Shown here in pieces: positions 1 through 8,485 of a stretch of 64,000 bases of DNA. The position numbers and the translations under genes were made by a program. The notes beneath the pieces are model-generated. The model saw only the letters and a list, made by a program, of their open reading frames with translations. It was not told the origin of the DNA and searched no databases. Position 1 is the first letter of the stretch. Every line of letters starts with the position of its first letter. Source of the stretch: Staphylococcus sp. IVB6214 (GTDB taxonomy: Bacteria > Bacillota > Bacilli > Staphylococcales > Staphylococcaceae); NCBI RefSeq assembly GCF_025558585.1, contig NZ_CP094723.1:62001-126000 (forward strand). Reading direction: 5' to 3'.

Positions 1-995
1 CAAATAGTTATCAAGACATATTTAACTTCTTAAATATTTTATATAAAGATGAGTATGATACTTATTTTGGTTGGAATGTTGCTGATTTACAAAATCCTGA
101 TCCTAATGAAATTAATGACAAGTTGAACCCTTTTTTCTGGCGTACAAATAAGAACGATTTGGAAGTGCCCCAAGCAGAAAATGATATTATATTATGTGTT
201 AAGCCTAGTAATATTCAAATTGAATTAGCAAAAGCGATATACGAAAATGAATCTGGGATACTAGCAATTTATATAAGGTTACTACAAGCTTCAACTAACC
301 CAGAATTATTGCAAAAGAATATTAACTATAGTGAACTAGGAATGTTGAATGATGAATTAAATTTCGATTTGGATAAAGCATTAAATAAAGAAGAAGAAAA
401 TCAAGTAAAACAACAAATTTATAATTCTTTTGATTTAAAAAATGTAACTTCTCCAAAATTCGAAAAAGGTATTGAATTGATTGAAAACTTAGTTAGCCAA
501 GGAAAAAAAGTTCTAGTATGGGGATTGTTTGTAGGTACAATGAATAAAATCAATAAAAGGTTACTAGAAAGTGATATTAATTCAATATTGATTTATGGAG
601 AAACACCTAAAGAAGATAGGGTAGATATGATCAATAATTTTAGGAATGGAAATGCACAAGTTCTAATATCTAATCCTAATACATTAGGCGAGTCCATATC
701 TTTACATCAGACAGTACATGATGCAATATATTTTGAATATAACTTTAATTTAACGTTTATGTTGCAATCACGTGATAGAATACATCGTTTGGGATTAAGT
801 AATAATCAATATACACGATACTATTATTTAATGTCTGAAGGAGATAGAGCTCATAAAGGTTTTATCGATAAAGCAGTTTATAATCGGTTGAAAGAAAAAG
901 AAGATGTAATGTTAAATGCTATTGATGGAAATACTTTAAAGCCAATGATTGAAGATGATTACTTAGAAGATGTTAAGAAAATTATTATTGAATGA
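1..995 (+). CDS. SNF2-type DEAD/DEAH helicase, C-terminal part (5' end outside window)
   Basis: The reading frame is open from the first bases of the window to the TGA at 993-995, so the gene begins upstream; the TTG at 123 is internal. The visible part covers the second RecA-like lobe of a superfamily 2 helicase. Motifs seen are a VLVWGLFVGT strand, an ISNPNTLGESISLH stretch resembling motif V, and a clear motif VI, QSRDRIHRLG, which contacts ATP gamma-phosphate in SNF2/Rad54-like proteins. The family uses ATP to translocate on or remodel DNA. On SCC elements such genes often belong to restriction or other defence modules, but the partners lie outside the window, so the system cannot be named. 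Its stop overlaps the start of a decayed downstream gene (ATGA). Confidence 0.8.
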   Translation, partial: NSYQDIFNFLNILYKDEYDTYFGWNVADLQNPDPNEINDKLNPFFWRTNKNDLEVPQAENDIILCVKPSNIQIELAKAIYENESGILAIYIRLLQASTNPELLQKNINYSELGMLNDELNFDLDKALNKEEENQVKQQIYNSFDLKNVTSPKFEKGIELIENLVSQGKKVLVWGLFVGTMNKINKRLLESDINSILIYGETPKEDRVDMINNFRNGNAQVLISNPNTLGESISLHQTVHDAIYFEYNFNLTFMLQSRDRIHRLGLSNNQYTRYYYLMSEGDRAHKGFIDKAVYNRLKEKEDVMLNAIDGNTLKPMIEDDYLEDVKKIIIE

Positions 996-1110
996 AAAAC
1001 GATATAGAAAAGCTAACCGGAAGAATTCGTAAGAACAGTAAAAATATGCTTTTATTCGTATTTAGTGGGAAGAATTAAAAGAATATTTTAATCATGAACA
1101 GTCAAACTAA
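992..1110 (+). pseudogene. Decayed gene translationally coupled to the helicase
   Basis: An ATG at 992 overlaps the helicase stop in an ATGA arrangement. It opens a 28-codon frame beginning MKNDIEKLTGRIRKN that ends at a TAA near 1078. In the next frame, coding-like sequence continues (WEELKEYFNHEQSN) to a stop near 1110. The overlap and the frame switch suggest that a second operon gene was here and has been lost or frameshifted. Its function cannot be recognised. Confidence 0.4.
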
Positions 1111-1165
1111 GTATTCTATTGTTTTTTAATTAGATAATAATACCAATGAATCAAATGATATTAAA

Positions 1166-1201
1166 TAGAGCATTCCTCACCGCAAAGTGAAGGATGCTCT
1201 A
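1166..1201 (-). terminator. Hairpin terminator between convergent genes
   Basis: Near-perfect 15-bp inverted repeat (1166-1180 with 1187-1201, loop of 6). It lies just beyond the stop of the leftward SCC operon and after the rightward helicase, so it may serve both. Confidence 0.6.
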
Positions 1202-1224
1202 CTATTTTATAAGTATTATAATAT

Positions 1225-1449
1225 TCACTTTGATAGGTAATGGTTAATAATTGTCTGTAAATCATTATTAAGCACCGTTGTAATACAATCATCATCCATA
1301 AAATCATCATAGATTTTATCCAATATTTCTTCATCAAATTCAATTGCTGTGAAATGACTTATTAGACCTTTTACTATTGAAACGTAATTTTGTGATGCTA
1401 AACAATTAGCAACCGTTTGCCAGTTTGATTGTGTAGTTTCATGATTCAT
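1225..1449 (-). CDS. SCC-conserved small hypothetical protein, 74 aa
   Basis: The ATG at 1449 is preceded by AAAGGAGG at good spacing, so it is preferred over the upstream in-frame ATG at 1479. The product begins MNHETTQSNWQTVANCL, is acidic in its second half (FDEEILDKIYDDFMDDD) and has no signal peptide or membrane segment. It is the last gene of the leftward operon of UDG inhibitor, small ORF, DUF960 and DUF1643, starting 14 bp after the DUF1643 stop. Small proteins in this position are typical of SCC elements with ccrAB. Function unknown. Confidence 0.7.
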   Translation of the reverse strand: MNHETTQSNWQTVANCLASQNYVSIVKGLISHFTAIEFDEEILDKIYDDFMDDDCITTVLNNDLQTIINHYLSK

Positions 1450-1463
1450 AAGTAATCCTCCTT

Positions 1464-1964
1464 TTATTTCAAAGTCCATTTTTGACGTGCTTTAGGGTTA
1501 AGTGGATGCATAATTTCATTTGTTGCTGGGTTTATGAGTTTTTTAATTTTCTTTTTGTGAGGCTTTAACATTTCCAACACTTGCTCAACACGTTCGACGA
1601 CAACAGGCCGCTTTGCATAAGCTCCATAAGCTAGAATCACTGTTTCACTTTCACTTATCGCTTTCATCAAGTGAATGTCTGTGTGTTTATCATAAGCCTC
1701 TTTTAAGTGTTTTAGGTTTTTAGGAGTAGTAATATTTGAATAAAGATTAACAAAGTGTACCGTACCAATATCTTGTTGTAATAGTTGATTGATAATGAGT
1801 TGTGTAGTGAGATCGATGTTTATAATACCATCGTAGTTTGGATACATTGTGATGACTGTAGCAGTCTTCTTACTATCGTCCCATGTCTTTGTTAGTAAGT
1901 AGCGGTGAGTTCTCTTTTCGTCAAATATTGCAGTGGTGACAAGTGTATTTGTGATATTTTCCAT
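1464..1964 (-). CDS. DUF1643 domain protein
   Basis: 166-aa cytosolic protein. The N-terminal stretch RYLLTKTWDDSKKTATVITMYP and the following GIINIDLTTQLIINQLLQQ, FVNLYSN and VILAYGA segments are characteristic of DUF1643 proteins, which accompany ccr genes in nearly all SCC elements. The biochemical role is unknown. It lies 13 bp after DUF960 and 14 bp before the 74-aa gene, with a GGAG-type ribosome site before ATG 1964, so it is one message with its neighbours. The length is normal and no lesion is seen. Confidence 0.85.
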   Translation of the reverse strand: MENITNTLVTTAIFDEKRTHRYLLTKTWDDSKKTATVITMYPNYDGIINIDLTTQLIINQLLQQDIGTVHFVNLYSNITTPKNLKHLKEAYDKHTDIHLMKAISESETVILAYGAYAKRPVVVERVEQVLEMLKPHKKKIKKLINPATNEIMHPLNPKARQKWTLK

Positions 1965-1977
1965 TGATTTTATCTCC

Positions 1978-2289
1978 TTAGTATTCTTCGGGTAGTAACA
2001 TTACATAATAAGAAAAGTCTACATCGTCCTCTCGGATGACGTAGACTTTACTAATGTTTACCTGATGATTGTCATTTGCTTTTGTATATTGAAAGTATTC
2101 GGGATTTTCTAGAGTATGTCTTATAAAAAGCTTTTGTTGATGCATAATAAACTGAAAGATATGAAAATAGTCCAAGGGTTCTTGTTCGTTAGATGGTTTG
2201 GTATCTTTTTGTAGGACGAGGTCCCATATTTGATGTTGTAAGGTGGGGGATAAGTTATTGGCAATACCACGTGTAATATATCTATTCAT
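1978..2289 (-). CDS. DUF960 domain protein
   Basis: 103 aa, MNRYITRGIANNLSPTLQ..., with the IWDLVLQ and LDYFHIFQF segments of DUF960. It is another SCC-housekeeping protein of unknown function, usually next to DUF1643 and the UDG inhibitor as here. Its ATG (2287-2289) lies inside the last codons of the preceding 33-codon ORF (8-nt overlap), so it is probably translated by coupling. The ribosome site GGAAA is weak, which fits coupling. Confidence 0.85.
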   Translation of the reverse strand: MNRYITRGIANNLSPTLQHQIWDLVLQKDTKPSNEQEPLDYFHIFQFIMHQQKLFIRHTLENPEYFQYTKANDNHQVNISKVYVIREDDVDFSYYVMLLPEEY

Positions 2290-2383
2290 AAGCGTTTTCC
2301 TTTCTTTCTGATTCTTTCATCCAAGTCATTATTTCACTTAGAACGGTAATGACGAGTTGTGTGATTTTGATATATTTATGCAT
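2282..2383 (-). CDS. 33-aa small protein inside the SCC operon
   Basis: ATG at 2383 follows the UDG-inhibitor stop by one base, and the GGAGG used for initiation lies within the last codons of that gene. The product starts MHKYIKITQLVITVLSEIMT, a hydrophobic/amphipathic helix, followed by a charged tail (WMKESERKENAYE). It ends overlapping the DUF960 start. The tight stop-start joins on both sides argue for a real, translated ORF. No function is known to me; a membrane-active or coupling role is only a guess. Confidence 0.6.
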   Translation of the reverse strand: MHKYIKITQLVITVLSEIMTWMKESERKENAYE

Positions 2384-2384
2384 A

Positions 2385-2723
2385 TTATTGTCCTCCTGTT
2401 AGTAAGTATCGTTGATCCAAAAGGGGCATGATGGTGTTGTGCAGATATAAGAAATCCATATCGTTATTCTCATCGATATAGCCGATGGCTATGAGTTGTT
2501 TTTGATAATACAAAATGAAAGGATAGATATTTCTTTCGTGTAATGTATCTGAATAATAGGTGTAGGTATGAAGTAATTTTTGACTGAGGGGTCCAAGATT
2601 TACATATTTGTCAGGAAGGATGTTTTCGGCAATCTCATCCATGGTTTCACATTGCCATACTTCCTCTTGGGGTAGGTGAAACAAATTTGTGATATAGATT
2701 TTGAGTTGTTGTTCTAACGTCAT
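2385..2723 (-). CDS. Uracil-DNA glycosylase inhibitor (SAUGI family, DUF950)
   Basis: 112 aa; MTLEQQLKIYITNLF at the start and the C-terminal block LYLHNTIMPLLDQRYLLTGG match the SCC-encoded staphylococcal UDG inhibitor SAUGI, which mimics DNA and blocks host uracil excision. The acidic patches (ETMDEIAEN, DENNDMDF) fit DNA mimicry. A GGAGGTCATAA site precedes ATG 2723. It is first in the leftward SCC operon, about 470 bp from ccrB. Known from the family: inhibition of UDG. Inferred: it protects replicating or excised SCC DNA. Confidence 0.85.
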   Translation of the reverse strand: MTLEQQLKIYITNLFHLPQEEVWQCETMDEIAENILPDKYVNLGPLSQKLLHTYTYYSDTLHERNIYPFILYYQKQLIAIGYIDENNDMDFLYLHNTIMPLLDQRYLLTGGQ

Positions 2724-3195
2724 GTTTATGACCTCCTAGTGTATTTGATTGATGTAAGTAGGTATTACATCATTTTGATAATATAAGTTTGAAATCACGT
2801 TTGTTTCGGTTAAAAATCCCATTGAAATTTAAAAAATATCCCATGTAGAAATCGCTACAATCGTTGGTATGACAAGGAAATCCCGTTATCCCGCTCGTTT
2901 CACGAGAAATATAGCGATATATTTATATATCATTTAGGCTTTTGGGAGTGTTTCGAGTTACTTGTTCATTTATATTATTTATTTATAAATAATAATGGGA
3001 TTTCGGGATTACGCTTGCGTAATCCTTCTGCTACATGAAGTTGTCTAATCCCGTTGCTATCCCGCCCACATTTTGTTTTGGGATGTTCTTTCGTCATATC
3101 AATATAAGCTTCACGTCGAGTTGTGACTCTTTTGTATATTTTGAGTTATTCTTTAGTTGAGTGTTATTGAATGACGAAAGGACAGTACACTTGTC
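2724..3195 (-). other. Non-coding region with CCCG repeats and AT-rich core; possible SCC origin
   Basis: No gene is seen in 472 bp between the UDG inhibitor and ccrB. AATCCCG-type motifs recur at 2878-2894 (two copies), inverted at 2997-3008 (two copies) and direct at 3047-3065 (two copies), with weaker copies near 2815 and 2838. They bracket an AT-only stretch (about 2915-2935 and 2970-2995). A 9-bp perfect hairpin lies at 3006-3025. Iteron-like repeats around an AT-rich core next to replication and recombination genes resemble an origin; this is inference. Confidence 0.35.
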
Positions 3196-4832
3196 CTAGA
3201 TTTGAAAGTAGAGTGTTTGAGGCAAAAATAAAAACGAAGTGCTGAGGTGCACTTCGTCGAGTTGTTTATTATTGAAAAGTTGTTTAATAATCTCATTATT
3301 GAGCTTGAGTGTGACATAGAATTGCTTTTTATGATTCTCATCTTTACGAATGTCAATACGGTCAATGACCGTAAGGTATAATGCCTTGAGTTGTGATTTA
3401 TCCATGGATTCTATATTTTGAAATATTCGTTGTAATAGGGCAGCGATTTGTTTCGTATCATAAGATGGTTTCTCTTGATTTTGTTGCTGCTTTAGTTGAT
3501 TCATTTGGTTTGTAATGTCATTGAGTTGTGTTTCATATTGATGAATGGTTGGTTTGAGTGCAGATGTTAAGTCTGGATTGTCTTCGATGGTTTGAACTAG
3601 ATTTTTAAGTTTAGTGTTAATTTCATCAAATTGTTGTTGTTTATAAGCAATATCATGATTGAGCGCAGCTACATCGACTCTATTCTCTTGATTGACACGT
3701 TCGACAACTTGTTTGATAACTTTATCACTTTTGACTATTTCGAGTATTTGATCCATAACATACTTTTCGATAACATCAGCTCTAACACTATTGGCTGAAC
3801 ATACCTTTGATCCTTTGTTGCGAAAGTTGCTACAGGAATAGTAACGGGTACGTTTCTTAGTGCCATCTTTGAGTGTATTCGTTGTATTGCTAGCGGCCAT
3901 GGCTGCGCCACACTGGGGACAACGTATAATACCCGTGAGTAGGTTAGTCCCTTTACCATGTACTTGCGGCTTTTCTTTGATTTGTTTCTTACGCATTTGG
4001 ACTTTGTCCCACAAATCTTGGCTTATAATAGGAGAATGCTTTCCCTGAGCGATGACAGGTTTATCGTTTAGCCCCTTACGACGCTTTTCATTCCAGTCTT
4101 TGTATTTCGCAAACTGAATTTGTCCAATGTAGAAGGGGTTAGATAGGATATAGGTTATAGAACCCACACTAAAGGGTTTGCCTTTTTTAGTGACATAACC
4201 TTTATGATTCAACGCATTAGCAATTTTACGGTAACCATGACCTTTAGCGTAAGCTTCAAATATATATTTCACGATATTGGCTTCATGTTGATTAATCATC
4301 AGTTCATGTTTACTATCGGGTTATCGGGTATTTTTTCATAACCTAACGGCAAATTGCCTTGATAATAGCCTTCTTGGGCACGTCGGGTTTGGCCCATGAA
4401 GACGTTCTCAACAATGTTATTACGCTCGAATTCAGAAAAACTCGCAAGGATTTGAAGCATTAATTTTCCACTACTCGTATTGACTTCCATCCGCTCAGAT
4501 AGGCTGAAAAATTCGACATTTTGGCGATGTAAGTCTTCGACTATTTTTAATAAATCAGAGGTGTTACGTGCAAGTCGATTTGTTTTATACACCATCACAC
4601 AATCGATTAATCCTTCATTTGCATCTTTTAACATGCGTTGGAGTTCAGGACGGTTCATAGACTTTCCTGAAATACCACGATCAGCGTATATATCTTTGAC
4701 TTCGAAATGATGGAAGTTACAATATTCTTTGATTTGATTGATTTGTCCGTCGATACTATATCCTTCTGAACTTTGCATTTCTGTTGATACGCGGACATAG
4801 ATACCAACACGTTTTTGTTTGAGTTGTTGCAT
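3196..4832 (-). pseudogene. ccrB: Large serine recombinase CcrB, frameshifted
   Basis: Two abutting reading frames (4832-4299 and 4299-3196) together make one CcrB. The first has the resolvase-type N-terminus with the nucleophile serine in YVRVSTEMQ and the DRGISGKSMNRPELQ, YKTNRLARN and ASFSEFERN motifs. The second has the recombinase domain, a Cys4 zinc ribbon (CPQCGAAM...CSNFRNKGSKVC) and a coiled coil. The frames are broken by an exact 8-bp tandem duplication at 4314-4329. Removing one unit restores KIPDSKHELM and a 542-codon protein, the normal CcrB length. CcrA and CcrB act together to excise and integrate SCC, so in its present form this cassette should be unable to move itself. Confidence 0.92.
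4314..4329. repeat. 8-bp tandem duplication disrupting ccrB
   Basis: TATCGGGT is present twice in direct succession (4314-4321, 4322-4329). Deleting one copy restores the ccrB frame exactly. This is typical of replication slippage and is potentially reversible. Confidence 0.9.
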
Positions 4833-4851
4833 GATTTTTCATCCTTTCTGA

Positions 4852-6201
4852 TTAGGCAATCGATGATTGCATATCTTGATTGACGATGTTTAAGGGTTCA
4901 TTTTTGAAATAGATTCCTGTAAGCGTTTTATTTTCTGTAATATGAATTTCATCAATATAGGGGTATAACATATTTAACGTGAAACATTGTTGAATGACAT
5001 TTTGAAAAGCCCTTTGAATTTGAGTCGAGCTAATGGATGAATTGGTTTTTGATTGTTGTTGTAACAGTAGAGATTTTTCTCTGAATGTATCTGCAGTAAT
5101 CGTCCCTTGAGCGAGCTTTTCTATTAGTTGTTCTTGGGTGAGTATATGTTTCGTTTCCAAAGTTCTTTGGTTTTTTAGTTGTTGTTGGATTGTTTGATTA
5201 ATTTTTAAATAGAGCTGTTGATTTTGAAAAAAGTCCTTACAAGTTGTTAAGACCCTTGTTTCTAGCATTTGTGCATTGATGCCCTTGAAATCACAGACAA
5301 AACGTGAAGCATTCATATTTCTTGGACAAACATAATAACGCAATGCGTGCTTCTTTTTCCTAATGGTCAGATTGGTGAGCGTTGAACCACAACAAGGGCA
5401 TTTGATTTTTTGTTTGAGTTGGTTGTCTGAAGATCTACGTTTAACTTGTCTTTGGTTTCTAACTTTTTGAGCGTATTCATACAAGCTGACTGAAACAATA
5501 GGGGGGAACATATTATCGTATTGTCCATATTGATTTAGCACTCGGCCACAGTAATTAGGATTTAGGATAATACAACGCACTTGAAAAGGTTTTCGGTTGA
5601 TGAGGTGATTGGATTTTTCTAAGCGTTGAGAAATTTTCTTGTATCCGTAACCTTCCACGTAGTCGTCGAATATGGCTTTTACAGTAGGTGCTTCATCCTT
5701 ATTTATAGTAAATGTCCCATCGTGATAGTGATAGCCAAAAGGGGCGTGAGTTGTAATGAGTTTACCTTGGCGAGCTTTTTCGCGTAGTCCATTTTTGACC
5801 TGTTCACTGATATTATCAGATTCTAACTCTGCAAGGCTGATGAAAATGTTAAGTTTTAAACGATCAAAAGATGAGTCTAAGTTGAAATAGCCATCACAGA
5901 CACTTAAGATATGAACCTGATGCTTTTGACATAATCTGATAAGTTTCAAAGCATTTTTCAAATTTCGGTGTAATCGATTCAGTCTGTAGCAACATAATAC
6001 GTCACAGTGACCTTGTTGAATTAGCGTAATGACTTGTTGGTAACCATTGCGTTTATCAGTTCGACCTGATTGCTTATCGCTATAAAAGGTAATGTGTTGA
6101 ATATTATGCTTTTCGGCTAATGCCTTGATGGTTTGTTTTTGGGCTGAGAGTGATTGTTTTTTGAGTGTACTTTGACGTAGATAACCTATTGCTTGTTTCA
6201 T
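4852..6201 (-). CDS. ccrA: Large serine recombinase CcrA
   Basis: 449 aa, the usual CcrA length, starting at ATG 6201 behind GGAAGGAGG; an in-frame ATG at 6219 is less likely. The N-terminal catalytic domain has the nucleophile in GYLRQST, then FYSDKQSGRTDKRNGYQ and CYRLNRLHRN. This is followed by a recombinase domain, a CPCCGSTL...YVCPRN zinc ribbon and a coiled coil (about 345-400). With CcrB it recombines the att sites at the end of rlmH. It is 19 bp upstream of ccrB on the same message. No lesion is seen, in contrast to ccrB. Confidence 0.95.
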   Translation of the reverse strand: MKQAIGYLRQSTLKKQSLSAQKQTIKALAEKHNIQHITFYSDKQSGRTDKRNGYQQVITLIQQGHCDVLCCYRLNRLHRNLKNALKLIRLCQKHQVHILSVCDGYFNLDSSFDRLKLNIFISLAELESDNISEQVKNGLREKARQGKLITTHAPFGYHYHDGTFTINKDEAPTVKAIFDDYVEGYGYKKISQRLEKSNHLINRKPFQVRCIILNPNYCGRVLNQYGQYDNMFPPIVSVSLYEYAQKVRNQRQVKRRSSDNQLKQKIKCPCCGSTLTNLTIRKKKHALRYYVCPRNMNASRFVCDFKGINAQMLETRVLTTCKDFFQNQQLYLKINQTIQQQLKNQRTLETKHILTQEQLIEKLAQGTITADTFREKSLLLQQQSKTNSSISSTQIQRAFQNVIQQCFTLNMLYPYIDEIHITENKTLTGIYFKNEPLNIVNQDMQSSIA

Positions 6202-6256
6202 CCTGTTTCCTCCTTCCAAATTGATAATATATATTTATGAACGAATTTATATATAA

Positions 6257-6281
6257 GCCCAACACCAGTGAGGTGTTGGGC
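6257..6281 (-). terminator. Hairpin terminator between the cch operon and ccrA
   Basis: Ten-bp GC-rich stem (GCCCAACACC with GGTGTTGGGC) right after the 21-aa micro-ORF, before ccrA. It separates the replication operon from ccrAB. Confidence 0.6.
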
Positions 6282-6288
6282 GTTATTA

Positions 6289-6354
6289 TTAGTCATCAAC
6301 GTGATTGATTTCTTCAATCACTAAATCAGCGAGTAATGTGATTAATTCGTCCAA
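6289..6354 (-). CDS. 21-aa micro-protein downstream of cch
   Basis: TTG start at 6354 with GGAGG eight bases upstream. The product is MDELITLLADLVIEEINHVD plus a final D, a short acidic amphipathic helix. A second cch locus in this window (28591-28653) has a 20-aa relative, MDELIEVLADLVVEKLQNDN, in the same position and orientation. The same ORF, ribosome site and position at two diverged loci support translation. Function unknown. Confidence 0.6.
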   Translation of the reverse strand: MDELITLLADLVIEEINHVDD

Positions 6355-6371
6355 TGAAAAGACCTCCGATT

Positions 6372-6635
6372 CTATAAAATATTTAAAAATTTGATAATAT
6401 GATAAACAGTCATTCTGTCGTCTCTTGTACTTTTCACAAAGAAATTAGTGAGAGCTACCTCATTTATAAATTCAGGGTGAAATTTATAAAGTATCAAGAG
6501 TTTACGTTGTGTCTCAGTTAACGTATAGGATTCTATATCATAGTTATGATCAATATAGTTTACGACTAATTGTTGATTCTCTAATTCGACCAAAGAGCAT
6601 AATGTGTATTGTGTTAATTTGAATTTGGTATTCAT
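6372..6635 (-). CDS. SCC hypothetical protein, 87 aa, between cch and ccrA
   Basis: 87 aa, MNTKFKLTQYTLCSLVELEN..., soluble, with a basic central part (ETQRKLLILYKFHPEF) and no recognisable domain. It follows cch by 65 bp and precedes the micro-ORF by 17 bp. The start ATG 6635 has a GAGGAAA site (complement of tttcctc, 6642-6648). It is part of the replication-module operon by position only. The second cch locus has no equivalent between cch and its micro-ORF. Function unknown. Confidence 0.65.
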   Translation of the reverse strand: MNTKFKLTQYTLCSLVELENQQLVVNYIDHNYDIESYTLTETQRKLLILYKFHPEFINEVALTNFFVKSTRDDRMTVYHIIKFLNIL

Positions 6636-6700
6636 TTTAATTTCCTCTAAGTATTTGATTAAGTAAGCTACAACAGCCTTTAGGGTGTTATAGCGATATT

Positions 6701-8485
6701 TTATAATCCTAAATCGTCATTTGCTTCGGATTGTTTAGCTTTCGTTACAAAATCTTCTAGCAAATTTTTATTTGTATTATCAACGAATGGTGGTATACTA
6801 GGTTCTGTTTTAGAACTCAAACCAAACATTGAAGCATAAGTCATATCTAGCTTAAGATGATAAAAGACAATAGTCTTCTTTTTGCCATTAGTATCTGGAA
6901 CGCTACGTTTTGTTGTTTTACGGTTCCGATCAGAATGGATATAACCTTTGTCTCGTAAAGCATCAATTACAATATTTACATCTTGGAATTGATTTTCATT
7001 CAACATATGTTTAAAAATATTTTTAAGCATTTTGACTTGAATGTGGTCGTCTTTCAGCTCAATAAGGCCATAATTTTCAATCATTGTTGAGAGTTTTCCA
7101 TTTTCAGCAAATTTCCCACGATTTCTCATGACGAACTGCACAATTACATCGATGGCCTTATCCCCCAGGGACCTTTCACTTACGGAATCAGCGTGATAAT
7201 TAATTAGGTACTCTCTTACTGCATCCAAATCTATGGGTGTCGCAATTACACGTGCTAATATTCTTGCTGATGTCACAATCACTGCATAGCGTTTGAACAT
7301 ACGAATACCAGTATTACTCGTTTCATTTTTTAGTTGGTTTTTGAACCAATCATGTTCCGCATGAAACCATTTAATTACTTCGTTTCCACGTTTTAAAAGA
7401 TATTCAGCTATTAATGGCATTATATGGCCATAATTGACCGATGTAGCCCTTTTAATTGCATCTGCATTGTCAGCACTTGTTGTAAAGGCTTCAGATATTT
7501 CAATCGTACGGACGTTCAAACCATCATTACGTGCACTATCATTTAAAATACTGTGTTCTGCGGTACTTATCACTGTAGTGCCCCAATTTTTGAGTTCTTT
7601 GATATTACCATCAATATTAGAGCGTTGTCGGCCCTGTCCCTCTGCCAAACTGTACAACAATCCAGTAGTGTCTTTGAAGGTTGCAGCTGACAATTCATCT
7701 AATACGATAGGCACACCAAAGTTACTACTTAAATATCCTTCAAGCGCGTTTCTAGTACCATTCCATGATCTAAACAGGGTATTACTGCCTTTAGTAGGGT
7801 TGCCGGCTATTGAAACAGCTAAAGCAGCTGCAGTCGATTTACCTGTGCTTGAATTTCCCATAAATGAGAATATGGTTCCCGCAAACTCGACCTCATGTCT
7901 TGTTTTTAGGAACGCAGTAACTAATGAAGAAGCAGCAAATACTACTGCAAGTTCTAGTAGTAAGTTCCCTTTAACTTGTTTTAAGTACATCTCCCACCAG
8001 TCTTTGAAAGTACCTTTTGGTTGTAAATCATAGTGTGTTTCACAAATGATTTCATTAGCTTGGGATTGCTCTATTTCTTTTGAAAAGTATGGTTTATCCA
8101 ATGAAATGACCATACCTTCATCAGACTGTAATACACCTACGCCGGTATATAATTTAGATAATGGAAGTGATTGGCGCATCGATTGTAACGCATAGCTTAA
8201 TGATTTAATGTACCGTTCATTGATGTTGAAGCCGTACTTAATTAATCCAGGTAGCTTGAAAGATGTTAAGATATCTGATGCCTCAATACGTTTAATATTT
8301 TTTCCATCTGTAATAATCAATTTCTCAACCCCTGTAGACGGGTCGAGAAATTTATTTTCAATAATGATGGGACTAGACAATTGAATGATTTTTTCTACAT
8401 CATTGTTACTTTTAGGTGGAATCACTTCATAAAAGCCATTTGAATTTAAAAAATATGGATATTGCTTGAATATGTTGTTAGGCAT
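6701..8485 (-). CDS. cch: Cch, SCC replicative helicase (DUF927/MCM-like AAA+)
   Basis: 594 aa. The N-terminal DUF927 region (about 1-190) is followed by an AAA+ core with Walker A GNSSTGKST (about 210), Walker B VPIVLDELS (about 260), an arginine-rich GRQRSN segment, and a C-terminal winged-helix region. SCC Cch proteins are described as self-loading MCM-like helicases, implying that SCC can replicate after excision. Its ATG overlaps the stop of the upstream ssDNA-binding gene (TAATG). The copy is intact, unlike the relative at 28.7-30.5 kb. Confidence 0.9.
   Translation of the reverse strand: MPNNIFKQYPYFLNSNGFYEVIPPKSNNDVEKIIQLSSPIIIENKFLDPSTGVEKLIITDGKNIKRIEASDILTSFKLPGLIKYGFNINERYIKSLSYALQSMRQSLPLSKLYTGVGVLQSDEGMVISLDKPYFSKEIEQSQANEIICETHYDLQPKGTFKDWWEMYLKQVKGNLLLELAVVFAASSLVTAFLKTRHEVEFAGTIFSFMGNSSTGKSTAAALAVSIAGNPTKGSNTLFRSWNGTRNALEGYLSSNFGVPIVLDELSAATFKDTTGLLYSLAEGQGRQRSNIDGNIKELKNWGTTVISTAEHSILNDSARNDGLNVRTIEISEAFTTSADNADAIKRATSVNYGHIMPLIAEYLLKRGNEVIKWFHAEHDWFKNQLKNETSNTGIRMFKRYAVIVTSARILARVIATPIDLDAVREYLINYHADSVSERSLGDKAIDVIVQFVMRNRGKFAENGKLSTMIENYGLIELKDDHIQVKMLKNIFKHMLNENQFQDVNIVIDALRDKGYIHSDRNRKTTKRSVPDTNGKKKTIVFYHLKLDMTYASMFGLSSKTEPSIPPFVDNTNKNLLEDFVTKAKQSEANDDLGL

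Noticed and set aside
7434-8033. 199-codon open frame on the plus strand
   Set aside because: It is antisense to the conserved AAA+ core of cch, has no ribosome site and its translation shows no domain; it is a shadow.
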